Positions 1-11,332 of a stretch of 64,000 nucleotides of DNA are shown piece after piece (the stretch's first letter is position 1; each line of letters starts with the position of its first letter). The translations under genes and the position numbers were made by a program. Source of the stretch: Malania oleifera (Eukaryota > Streptophyta > Magnoliopsida > Santalales > Ximeniaceae); NCBI RefSeq assembly GCF_029873635.1, contig NC_080428.1, forward strand, positions 62,615,957 to 62,679,956, in the 5' to 3' direction. The notes below the pieces were generated by a model. The model was not told the origin of the DNA. It saw only the letters and a program-made list of their open reading frames with translations, and searched no databases.

Positions 1-355
1 TGTTTTATATTCCAAGAGTATTAAATCTTGAATGATTTCATTAATCTAAAAATGATGCAGTGAACTTATATTTGGTAAATAAATTGTGGTTGTGTTGGTT
101 TAGAAATTGTGATTAATTGTTTGATTGTTTTTACTTTCAAAGTGTGGTTGAAGATTGAATGTGTAATTGTGTTTAATTGTATTGTTGATTGATTGTTCAA
201 AAGAAATCAAGTTCTTGTTTGATTGACAAAATAAATAAACAAGTCAAAGAATTGGTTTAATATTAAAAGAAGTTAAGGACTTTAAAAGAACTAAAGAGAA
301 AGTTAATTCACCCCCCCCCCCCCTCTCTCTTCTTGGGAAGCTATTCCTAATTTCA
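1..355 (+). mobile_element. Copia A, 3' part of the 5' LTR
   Basis: This stretch repeats near 6523-6865 with few differences, so it is the end of the 5' LTR of a Copia element that starts left of the window. It ends in the canonical CA at 355, just after a pyrimidine run (C13 then CT repeats). The 3' LTR is 2343 bp long, so about 2 kb of this 5' LTR lies outside the window. Confidence 0.9.
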
Positions 356-356
356 A

Positions 357-369
357 TTGGTATTAGAGC
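357..369 (+). other. Copia A primer binding site
   Basis: TTGGTATTAGAGC lies one base after the LTR end. It differs by one base from the usual plant Copia site TGGTATCAGAGC, which pairs with the 3' end of initiator methionine tRNA. Confidence 0.85.
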
Positions 370-412
370 GGAGTTAAAGCAAATCCTAAATAGTAGCTAT
401 AAAAAGATATTA

Positions 413-2506
413 ATGACTGACTTAGGTGTAGCTCTCTTTGAAGAGGAACAATCTTCAACTAGGCCACCAATCTTTTCTGGTTTAAACTATACCTTCTGGA
501 AAAAGAGAATGCAAATATATCTTCAAACTATGAATTGGAAAGCTTGGGCAGTTGTCATGGAATGTGACCAAATTTCCACTAAGATAGTTGATAGAAAACA
601 AGTCCCTAAGGAGAAAAATGATATGAAATACTTAGACTTTAAAATGCTGCAAGTAAATTCTAGTACTATGAATGTTCTATATTGTGCTTTAGATGCCAAT
701 GAATTTAATAGAGTAATGGCTTATAAATCAGTTAAGGAAATATGGGACAAGCTTGAAGTCACTTACGAAGGCACCATAGATATTAGGGATAATAGGATCG
801 ATATGCTTACAAGTGAATATGAAGCTTTTAAGATGAACCCGGATGAATCCATAACTAATATGTTTACTAGGTTTACTCACATAATAAATTCCCTAAATGC
901 ATTAGGAAAAACCTACACTACTCATGAGATGATAAGGAAAATTCTTAGAGGGCTGCCACCTAAATGGGACACAAAAGTCGTTGCTATAACGGAAGGAAGA
1001 AATCTGAAAAACCACTTCCTTAGATGAGCTAATAGGTTCCTTACTCACATATGAAATGGCCATGAATGAAAAGAGTGGAAAAACCAAAGGCCAAGAATCA
1101 ATAGCTTTTAAAACCTTAAAAGAAAACTCAAGTAGTGAAATGGATAAAGATGAAGAAGTCTTCATATCTAAAAAGCTAGCAAGGATACTAAGAAAGAGAA
1201 ACAAATTTAAAAGAAGAAACCAAGACTTCGAATTAGATGAAGAAGGAGAAGAAATCAACAAAAAGAAATCTAAAAGTAAAACTCCTACATGCTATAATTG
1301 CAACAAAGTTGGACATTTAAAATCGGAATGTCATCTACTTAAGAAAGAGTCTAAGAAGAAAAAGAAAAGGTCATGAAAGCCACTACTTGGGACATGATGA
1401 GTACAAGTAGTTCAGAAAATGAATCAAGTGACCAAGAGGTTGCTTATACGTGCTTTATGGCTTGGGACGATGAGGAAAGCTCTTCATCTAAATCTTCAAA
1501 TAATTCTTGTAGTGATGAATCCAGTGATGAGTGTATGTCATCTTATGATGAATTACAAAATGATCTATTCAAAGTACATAAGATGCTGATTAAAATAACC
1601 AAACAAAACACATCATTAAAAAACAAGAATGAAAGAATGATGAAAGAACTAGATTCTCTTAAAACTGCTGAAAGAGAAAAGGATTCAAGAATCAATAAAA
1701 TAAAAAATAAAAAATAAGCTATAACAAAGGAATTAGAATCCAAAAATCTTGCTGAAGAAGAAAAAGACTTGAAAATTAAAGAATTAGAAAGCAAGAATGA
1801 AAAGATGATAGAAGACCTTCGATCCCTATCATCTACGGTATATGAGAAAGATATGTATATTTCTGAATTAAAGGATAAAATAAGAAAATTATCTCTAGAG
1901 TTAGAGAAATCTCAAATGAAGGTTGATAACAAGAAAGAGATTGAAATAAATGATCTCAAAAATCAAGTTAAAGATAAAGAAATGATCATTTATAACTTTA
2001 CAAAAGGAAAAACAAATTTTGACAAAATGGCAAGCTCCCAAAGAATGTCTCTAAACAAAGAAGGCATTGGATTTAATGGAATTGAAAATAAAACTCAAAT
2101 GAAGGTTGATAACAAGAAAGAGATTGAAATAAATGATCTCAAAAATCAAGTTAAAGATAAAGAAATGATCATTTATAACTTTACAAAAGGAAAAACAAAC
2201 TTTGACAAAATGGCAAGCTCCCAAAGAATGTCTCTAAACAAAGAAGGCATTGGATTTAATGGAATTGAAAATAAAAAGAAAATGAATCTTTATATGGGTT
2301 ATTTCTCAAAAGCCTTCAAAGATAAAGCAAGCACATCCTTTAATTCTTACACTAACACCATATGCTATCAATGTAAGAAAAAAGGGCATATCAAGTTTGA
2401 ATGTCCATTCAAGAGAAAGGATGTAAAAACTAAACAAGTATAAAAAGTAAAAGAAACATCCTTTACCAAACCAACTGGGCCAAAGAAAGTATGGGTACCG
2501 AGATGA
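413..2506 (+). pseudogene. Copia A gag, broken
   Basis: This is the gag of a long-LTR Copia element (SIRE-like by general look, which is inference). In order it has a UBN2-type gag domain (413 to about 1060, with the motif FSGLNYTFWKKRM), a first zinc knuckle CYNCNKVGHLKSEC near 1290-1335, an acidic serine-rich and coiled-coil stretch, and a second knuckle CYQCKKKGHIKFEC near 2360-2405. It ends in GPKKVWVPR, as such gags often do. The frame is broken by a shift near 1000-1020, another near 1370, and in-frame stops at 1715 and 2441. No protease, integrase, reverse transcriptase or RNase H follows, so the element could not move unaided. Confidence 0.88.
1911..2276 (+). repeat. 183-bp tandem duplication inside gag
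   Basis: Two adjacent copies (1911-2093 and 2094-2276) are almost identical; I see one T/C difference. The unit is 61 codons, so the duplication keeps the frame and doubles part of the lysine-rich coiled coil before the second zinc knuckle. Confidence 0.95.
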
Positions 2507-2895
2507 TAGACTAGCTCATAAACGAAAAACTCCATGGATTAAGTCATTCCCCTTTAAAAATTGAGAAAGTAACTTAATTCATGATCAACAAATGAACTAG
2601 TTGAAATAGAAAAACTTAAAGATGAGTTTAAGAGCTTATTATAACAAATTCAAAATGACATTGTTGGCAAAAATCGTAAGATGATTTTTTTACAAAGCTT
2701 AACTTAAGAAAATATTAAGAAAATATCAAATTGAGCTTATTACATAAGTACTTCAAGTTGATTCAAGTATGATTTTTTTTTAAGCTCACTAGGCAAAGAG
2801 ACTTAAAGACCTTAGTTTTAAGTCTTAGAACATGCTTTTCAAAAGTTAAAACAAATTAAAATTCCAAGGTTAATTAAACAAAAGAGAGAGAAATC

Positions 2896-3200
2896 AAAAA
2901 TGTCATACAACCAACTGACAAACGACTGTATGTCTAGTGACAGACGACTGACATGTTTTTGAAGTGTTTTTAACACAAGTCAGATGACTGTCAAGTAATG
3001 GACAAACGACTGCCAGTGACCAGTGAGCCGTTTGTGAGTATTCTGCCAGACGATTGTCAACCTTCTTTGTATATTGAAAAACTGATTTGTGCATAAACAA
3101 ACGACTATCACCATATGGACAAACGACTGTCACCCTTCTGTTCATTTTTAAAAACCTGGTTGTTTAGTGACAGACGACTGCCCCTTGTTGACAGGCAACT
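2896..3200 (+). repeat. Copia A internal cluster of GACAGACGACTG words
   Basis: About nine copies of a near-palindromic word (consensus roughly GACARACGACTGTC) are spaced 20-50 bp apart. The same word recurs about five times in the 3' LTR at 5205-5356, so part of the LTR promoter sequence has a relative inside the element. Confidence 0.85.
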
Positions 3201-4320
3201 GCATAATTTTTTTTTAAAGATATTTGAGAATGAAATGCCATATGCTCCATGCTTACATGCCTATGTGATATGCTATATGCTACATGCTTACATGCCTATG
3301 TTGCATAATATGCTTGACTTATATTGAAAATTTATGACTCACTATGTTGAAAATTTGAGCATGAGATTATTGAGTATAAGCATGAATTTTGATATGAGAT
3401 TAATTCTTGATCATGCATGCTATTGATGAATTACATGGATAAACTTACTGCTTTTTATATTGATATCCATGAGCTATGAGAGATATAATGGTTATATTGG
3501 GGTCCATGAGTTGTGTATAATGTGATAATGACTTTGGGTATCTATAAAGTCTTTGATATCCCTAATATTTTTGGTATCACATTTTAAAAATTTTAATTGG
3601 TATCACAATTTTACAAAGCTCACTTGGTATCACAATCTAAAAGTGAAATTTGTCTTTTAAGCATGACAAGTATGATTATATCTATGAGCATAGTATGACA
3701 TTGATGATATTAGCATGATATTGATATTTGATACATGATGTGAATCAATGTTTTGAAACATGGGATGATGAAAGCAAAATTGATAACAAAATTGAATGTA
3801 TTGAATTCAGGGGGAGTGTTATGTCATATTACTTATATTGTGATTGTTTTCCTATTAATCAATTCAGAGAATTTTAAATTGGTATCATGAATTAAATTTT
3901 CAATTGATATCAATTCTCAATTGGTATCATGAATTTTAAATAGATATCATAAATTCAATTTTAAATCGGTATCATAAAATCAACAATTGAAATCTTGAAT
4001 ATTGTCTAAAAGAAAAATGTTATTAGTAATGAAGTTACAACTCATATACTTGAATGTTATAACACACTACACATGCTATATTGAAAAATAATAAATTGAG
4101 TGTGTTCATATGTTTGATACGCATGTTTGATGATATGCTCAACATGTGATTTTACTTGAACTTAATCATTTTTTTTTTCCTTTTTGATGGATGTCAAAAG
4201 GGGGAGAAGTTTTAAAGCAAAAATTGAGCATAGTATTGTAAATTGCAAAAACTGAGCATAAACATAATATATATCAAAAGGAAAAGTATTTGATAATGAT
4301 GAGCATGATTGTAAAAGAGG

Positions 4321-4484
4321 TTTTGAAATTGATATTGATCTTGCAAATATTGTTAAGATGATGTTTATTGAATGGGGGAGTCTTTTTTAGACTCACTCCA
4401 AGTTTTGAAATTGATATTGATCTTACAACTATTGTTAAGATGATACTTATTGAAAGGGGGAGTCTTTTTAAGACTCACTCCAAT
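4321..4484 (+). repeat. 82-bp tandem duplication with polypurine word
   Basis: Units start at 4321 and 4403. Each contains a GGGGGAGTCTTTTT word followed by a partly complementary AAGACTCACTCC stretch. Confidence 0.85.
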
Positions 4485-4510
4485 TTATGCTTCTTGTTTG
4501 TCATCATCAA

Positions 4511-4522
4511 AAAGAGGGAGAT
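4511..4522 (+). other. Copia A polypurine tract next to the 3' LTR
   Basis: AAAGAGGGAGAT directly precedes the LTR start TGTTGGCC. Polypurine tracts prime plus-strand synthesis in LTR elements. Several similar words lie in the 700 bp upstream. Confidence 0.75.
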
Positions 4523-5204
4523 TGTTGGCCTTATAAAGTTTAACATCTTGTTTTGATGCTAACAAACTAGTAGAATTTAACATGCTTTGTTTAAGTGATG
4601 TATTTTCAAGACTCAATGATGAATGCAAAGTTCAAGAATTCATGAAAACTTGTACTTCAAAGGAGGATAATTATATCAAAGTTTGAGGCATGAATTAAAA
4701 CTTGAAGATCATGAGAGCATATTAATATTAAAGAAAACGTTTCAAGAATGAAAGCCCAAGTGATCAACATGGAAAGCTCAAAGAAAGATGAAGCAAGCAT
4801 AAAGACCTCAAGGAATTCAAGGATTGAAAATTTGAAAGAGTCTAGGAAATTTCATGTAAATACTTCAAAGAATTTCAATATGGATGCATGAAACTCTAAG
4901 GTAAATTTATTGGACGTAGATACCTTTGAACATATTTGGAAAATATTTTTATAAGGTCAAAAATTGTTTCAAAAAGGTTATAATCAGTTTTGGAATGAAA
5001 AGCAACAAGAAGAGGATTTATCAAATGCTGTTAATTTTTCTACATCTGCATTGATGTGCATTTCTCTTCATAAAAAAATCCTTTTAAAATGTGTTCAGCA
5101 TGAAAGTTTTAGTATTTTCTCTGAGCTTTCATTTGACACCAATATCATCAAATTTGGAGTTATACAAAAAAAGTTATGATCAAAATACCGAAGGGTGCTC
5201 GAAA

Positions 5205-5356
5205 TTGACAGCATGACAAACGACTGTCAAGAACTTGACAGACGACTGCGAGTGCACTTTGAGGCATTTGTGTGGGTTTAGATAGCCGACTACCACCTTT
5301 TTGCCCTTTAATTTCATTGGATAGATGACTGCCACAAATGGACAGTCTACTACCAC
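5205..5356 (+). promoter_or_regulatory. Copia A LTR cluster of CGACTG words
   Basis: About five copies of the GACAGACGACTG-type word lie 130-280 bp upstream of the LTR TATA box. The arrangement matches clusters of different words in the other LTRs of this window. A role as promoter elements is inference. Confidence 0.6.
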
Positions 5357-5483
5357 GCAGCTATTTTGATTTTTTTTCATAGCGGTCAAATTTTTAAAAG
5401 AGGTTGTTTGGGGCTCAAAATCTGTAAAAACTTGGGGAATACTCCAAGACACTTGGGGATCAAATTATACACTTTTTAAAGTC

Positions 5484-5491
5484 TATAAATA
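5484..5491 (+). promoter_or_regulatory. Copia A LTR TATA box
   Basis: TATAAATA lies in the middle of the LTR, downstream of the word cluster, at the expected place for the element's own promoter. Confidence 0.6.
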
Positions 5492-6870
5492 AGCCTAAAA
5501 GATCATTGAATCAATGCACCAACAATTCAAATTCTGAAAAAATTCAAAGTCTCTCTCAAATTGCTCTCAAATTCTTAAGACTCTCTCTTGCTCTCAAGCT
5601 TCTTCCACCGGAATTGTGTTACAAATTCTAAATCTTTCAATCACTGAAAGAATTAATCGGTGATATACTCCCTTGAGCTTCAAGTTAAATTTCATATTGT
5701 TATTTACTTTGAAGTATATTAGTTGTGCTGTAATTGCTATACTAACCAACTCTTTGAGGAGCAAGTTTGTTGTACATATCCATTTGATTTTTATCTTGTA
5801 GATTGACGAATCCAATGAGTGTTTAGATCATTGGCTAAGTAAGAGGATATTGCTTAGAGAGACGGACTTTAACGTAGTTAAGGAGTGACCAAATGAGGGT
5901 ACATCGTTTGGAGAGGTGGACTCTAGCCTAGTTAAGGAGTGACCGGACGAGGGGATATCGTTTGGAGAAGACGGGTTCTAACCTTACCCAAGGAGTGTTG
6001 TAAAGGTATTGTTCCACCCGTTAAAAGAACAGGATTAGTAATCCTTTGGTGGTTTGCCAAAGGCAAGGACGTAGGCTGGGTATAAGCCGAACCTCATAAA
6101 AATCTCCGTCTCACTCTCTCTTTCCCAATTCTTTATTTTCAGTACATATTTAAATTGTGTGGATGGTTTAAATTTAAAATCATATAAACTACGTATATTT
6201 AGAAATCAAGTAAACATTAAAGTTTGATTTTGATTTGGGTTGCGGAAACCGAAAGAGAGTACGTTGGTTGAATCATTCTTTGCGGAAACCATACGAGAGT
6301 ACGTTACTTAGCTAAACATCCCAAAGATAAATTAACTTAAGAGTTTATTTGAATTTTGAAGTTTGGAAAGAGTAATTGGATTTTATATTGAACATCATAT
6401 TGAAGAAGAAATTTCATATATACGGGCCTTTGTTCAAAACTCACATTCACCATAGGGCTGAAAACATCAAAAGCTGAAAGTTACTTATATTATATTGATT
6501 GTGATTTGATGGTATAAAAATTTGTTTTATATTCCAAGAGTCTTAAATCTTGAATGATTTCATCAATCTAATAGTGTTACAGTGAACTTATATTTGGTAA
6601 ATAAATTGTGGTTGTGTTGGTTTGGAAATTGTGATTAATTGTTTGATCGTTTTTACTTTCAAAGTGTGGTTGAAGATTGAATGTTTAATTGTGTTGTTGA
6701 TTGATTATTGAAAAGAAATCAAGTTCTTGTTTGATTGACAAAATAAATAAACAAGTCAAAAAATTGGTTAAATATTAAAAGAAGTTAAGGGCTTTAAAAG
6801 AACTAAAGAGAAAGTTTTAAAAAGTCAATTCACCCCTCCCTCTTGGGAAGTTATTCGTAATTTCATTTAT

Positions 6871-7656
6871 GAAGTGGTATTTTATTATATATCTATGGGA
6901 ATTACGTTGTGGTGATAAATTGGTTTTTGGAAAATGTCGAAAAGAATGCATTATATGGTTTAAGAACCTGATGGATCATATCAGTATCAGTGCAACCACA
7001 CTATTCAAAGCAGTGTTGGTATGAAAAGTCAGTTTGGCTAGTGAAAGGGCTTGAGTACGTATCTGGTATACAGGCCAGGTTCGGTAGGCAAATTGGACTA
7101 ATAGATGAGTTACTTTAACTTAGTGTTGGTACCAAGGTAAGTCGACTCTTTGGGCTGCACAACCCGTCATGGGGGTTATACATGTTAGTTATTCATGCAG
7201 AGAGGTTTTTTACTCATATTTGCAGAATTAATGGGAAGCATGTATTTTCAATTATCAATGTGAGTTACAGTTATAAAATGCAGTTTCATTTAAAGTTATT
7301 TTAATTAGTATATTTGTTTGCACAGAGACTCCTTTGCCACATACTGATAATAATTTATTTTTTTTTACCGAGAAGTGTCTCACCCTATCATGATTAATTA
7401 TTTTTCAAATGCCATGAGGAGTATAACAATAATCAGAGTGCAGGTAGAAGGCCCTTGGTTATAATTGTTATTATTTTATTCATGGTTTTTTATGAGTTCA
7501 GTACTTTACTGTGATATTGAGATTTTTATTGTAATAAAGGATGATTTTTAGTACTCTGTTAATTATTATAGAGATCATCCGCTGTGTATTAATGTGGTAT
7601 CAGAGATTTATTTAGAATAACACTCCGGACCCCGGTTTCAGGCTTGGGGCGTTACA
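6871..7656 (+). mobile_element. 3' end of an old Gypsy LTR
   Basis: The stretch carries the GTGTCTCACCC signature (about 7377) and the terminal GGGGCGTTACA, both shared with the other Gypsy LTRs of this window. It ends at 7656. Copia A was inserted into it, so the left part lies beyond the window. Confidence 0.7.
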
Positions 7657-9064
7657 CTATTTATACTTCTATGTAAATATATATTTTGTTAAATGAGCTA
7701 AATAATTTTAAAAGCCCATTTTTAATTATATGAATTTGGACTCGAAATCATTAAAAAGTTCTTTTTTGGCAATAAAATTACTTTCTTTGAGGGTTTTGGG
7801 GATGAAAAGTTCATTCTGGCAAACACTTCTTCCATGTATATTTTAAGTTAAAAAAAGTAGTGGAGAAATTCATCTAGAAGAGGTCCAAGTGCCTAAGTAT
7901 AGGAGCTTAGGCACCATTGTTATTATTGTTAAAAATTATAAAAAAATAAAATAAAAATTAAAATTAAAAACTAAAAATCGAAGTTAAAATCGAAACAAAC
8001 AACTTATTTGGCTAATAATTCTAAAAATAAAGCAAATTAAAATTTTGATTAAACAAAATACTCATTTTTGTATGATATAACACATGAAGTGCATAAGAAA
8101 TGTATTTAATCGATTTTTTTATGAATAGATTTTATCGCAACTTTGAATATGGAATTCAAAGGGATCAGCAAATGTTATTCTAAATAATAAAATTATAGTG
8201 AAATATATGATCAACCAATATATATCAAATTTAAACATATAATGAAATTTTCCCAGCGAAAAATTCTCAAATTTAAAAACAAGTCAAAGGATATGGTTTC
8301 ATCTTTTTATTTTTGTTTCTCCAATTGGGAGAGCCACGAATTGAGATCCTAATGCATATAGATACAAATGGTCTAATGGGAGCAACAATTTTTAAGAATT
8401 ATTTTACTTATCTTATTGTACATGATAATTGAAAAATAGTAAAAATATTTTCCAAATACCTATTATTATTTTTTATTTTTTTTGAAAATTTATGAATATT
8501 TTTTTTAATTATATTTTAAATTCATATGAATATTTTGTTTTAATTTTAGCTAAAAATTATGTATAAAATGAATGATTTAATTGACATTAATTCTAAATAT
8601 TAAAATATTCTTGCAATAAGTTGTTAAAACAATTGAAAATCATAAAATATAGAATCTGTTTGGTATCGTTGTTATTTTTTATTTTTTATTTCCATTTATG
8701 AATAGTAAAAAAAAATTATAAAAACGCATTTTTCTATGTTTTAATTTTCTATTTTTATTGTTGTTTTTTAACTATTTGCAATGAGAAATCTAAAAACTAG
8801 ATTTTATAATTTTCAATTATTTTAATAACCTGTTGGTAGAAAATTTTAATATCAAGAAATATTTTTTTGGATTAAACATTAATTTTATACACAGTATTTA
8901 ATTAAAATTAAAATAAAATGATCATGTGAATTTTAAAAAAAATTAAAATAAAAAATATCCATAAATTTTTAAAAAAAAATAAAATAAAATACAAAAAATC
9001 AATCACTAAATATTTTTACAAATTTTCAATTATCATGTATAATAAGATTATTATTTTAAAGTGA
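7657..9064. other. AT-rich intergenic DNA
   Basis: No coding sequence is visible. A stretch near 8653 (GTTTGGTATCG followed by T-rich runs) resembles the inverted counterpart of 10770-10785 and may be one end of an old hAT-type element, but no matching target duplication was found. Confidence 0.6.
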
Positions 9065-9073
9065 AATTTGAAA

Positions 9074-10070
9074 AGGCAAAATCCAGCAACACCCCCTCAC
9101 CTTTCAAAAAATGACACTCCACTCCCTCAATTTTTTAAAACTACCATAAAACTCTTAGAGATTTAATTTTATTGACAAAATGAACATTTCATTATTTGAT
9201 CGTTAATCAACCGTTAAGTTAGTGAAAAACTTAAATTTTATTCTCAATAAAATGACAATTTTACCTTTCCACTCAATTTTGATAATATAAATTAAGAAAA
9301 TAAAATTAATTTATTAAATTAAGTTGGAAAAGTTGATCAATGAATCACAATATATTTTGGAAGTAAACTTATAAGTAAATTGAACACTTAGCAACAAAGC
9401 TGGATCAATCAATTGACATAAGCATGATAACATAATTGAATTATTATTTTTTAAAAATTAAAGATTATGAAAAATAAATAAATAATACAAATTATTCAGA
9501 AAAAAACTTAAATAATTATAATATTAAAAAATATTTGCTACATACATTCCGTGAAAATTAAATGACCAAACATATCTTTAACAAATAAAATACAATTTAA
9601 AAAAATTAATTTGGATCATCAATTTGTGAATTGTTTTTAAAGTATGGTTGAAAACCATAATTAATAACATAACTTGATTTAAAAACCATATTTAATAACA
9701 TAACTTGATTAAATCAGGGAAAATCAAGTGAATTGTTTCATACAATGGACAATCAGTTAATACAAATTTAAGTTTTATTTATTTATTTAACATTCATTTT
9801 ACACACAGAAGAACTAACATACCATTTTTTTATTTTTAATTTATAAAGAATGAATTTTGAAATTTTATTTTATCTTTTTTCAATATTATGTTTGATAAGT
9901 TACTGAATTTAAAAACATTGTACTATGCTTTATTTGTTTTTTGATGTGTTTAATCATTAAATTTTTATGAAAATTGAATATAATAAACAGTTTTTAGTAT
10001 TATAATTACTAGATATTTTTATGATTTATTAGTAATTTTATTTTTTATACATATTTTTTAAAAAATTAAA

Positions 10071-10111
<41 letters not shown>

Positions 10112-10432
10112 ATTATGATGTCAATTAATTATCTAAAGGGATTGGACCGATAGACTAGTTAATTTAATCATCAATTAGATTTTCGAGTCACTTAGTTTTT
10201 AAAACATTGGCCAATTTTTTCAATTTAATTTATTAAATATGTATCATTTTAAAAATATTATTTTATTATGACTAAAATAAATTTTTTTCACATATACTTG
10301 ACTAACGGTCAACTAAGGGAAGGTTCATTTTGTCAATAAAATCAAACCTTCGTAGGTTCTTTTGGTAATTTTTGAAAACACAAAGGGTGGAGTGTCATTT
10401 TCAAAAAATTTAGGGCGTGTTAGATTTTACCC
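9074..10432. mobile_element. Mutator-like non-autonomous element
   Basis: The ends form inverted repeats of about 110-160 bp: AGGCAAAATCCAGCAACACC at the left faces GGGTAAAATCTAACACGCCC, read inward from the right end. The flanks are a 9-bp direct repeat with one mismatch, AATTTGAAA (9065-9073) and AATTAGAAA (10433-10441). A 9-bp target duplication with long inverted repeats is typical of Mutator-like elements. The interior is AT-rich, with an (AT)n run near 10078-10108, and has no transposase. Confidence 0.8.
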
Positions 10433-10441
10433 AATTAGAAA

Positions 10442-11332
10442 ATATAACAATTGTGTAAAATAATTATGATAATTTTTATTTTTATTATAGCACTATTAAT
10501 TTGTATTATTTTGCACTTTTACTATTTAAACCACATTTTAAAAAATATTATTGATTTAAAGATTAAAAAAAGCATTCCTAATTAATTTATTTTAGTTTTC
10601 GTTTCTGATTTTCGTTTTCATAATTTTTTACAGCGATTACCAAATGACCCCTTAATTTTCAATTTTTTCAAAAATAGTAGAAAACCGACAAAAACAAATG
10701 TGTTCTATAGTTTTTTTCTTTATTGTGCAGAAACAAAGATGAAAAATAGAAATTGTACCAAACAAACTCCAAGTTATTTATTCCATATATAGGAGTTCCC
10801 CGTGTTTGTCTAGCACAAGCTAGAACAAAAAATGCATGATGTGAATAAAGCACTAATGTAACAAAAACATTTAGAACAATCTCATCATGTCTATTCACAA
10901 TATGTGCTCTTATATATTAGGATCAATAAGAAGACATGGACCTAAAAATTTGTAGACCTAGGTGATTCCTGTTTAAAGACTTCTCAAAATATGGCCGGAC
11001 GACAATTTGTATGTGCGACGATCAAATTAATTTCCTATCCAGGATGAATCATGCATGTTTTGATGGAAAATGAAACAGATGAGCTGTGAAACACGACCTG
11101 GAACTCAAATGACATTACAATGAATCCCTTAACAATGGAGCCATTGACCATAGGGGCTGCTAGGCTCCATTAAAGATTTGATAACACGACTAACATGCAA
11201 CACAAGATTTTCGACAGAATTAATGCAGCAATCATATTGGGAATTTATTCAAAATTTCAAGCACTTTGTATAACCTTAAACATGTCTAGATATCACTGGC
11301 AGATAACCTCCATCAAAAGCATTCGTTCGTGA
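10442..11332. other. Intergenic DNA and hydrolase 3' flank
   Basis: AT-rich sequence up to about 10800, then more balanced sequence that probably includes the 3'UTR of the minus-strand hydrolase gene. No other gene is seen. Confidence 0.5.

Larger units (their letters stand above)
2507..4510 (+). mobile_element. Copia A internal region without pol
   Basis: No pol domain is visible in any frame between gag and the 3' LTR. The stretch holds a cluster of GACAAACGACTG-type words (2896-3200), several copies of a TTGGTATCA word (about 3573, 3598, 3631, 3881, 3926 and 3967) that resembles the primer-site word, an 82-bp tandem duplication, and repeated polypurine words (about 3809, 4197, 4373 and 4456). 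The element is therefore a gag-only, non-autonomous derivative. Confidence 0.8.
4523..6865 (+). mobile_element. Copia A 3' LTR
   Basis: This 2343-bp LTR begins TGTTGG after the polypurine tract and ends TTTCA. Its last 340 bp match positions 1-355. It contains the word cluster at 5205-5356, a TATA box at 5484-5491, and a transcribed part with the ACGTAGGC-type stretch near 6070. The right flank 6866-6870 (TTTAT) should be one copy of the target duplication; the other is outside the window. Confidence 0.9.

Noticed and set aside
8653-10785. One large hAT-type element with ends near 8653 and 10785
   Set aside because: The ends share only a GTTTGGTA word and T-rich sequence, and the 8-bp flanks do not match. 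The Mutator-like element between them is well supported on its own.
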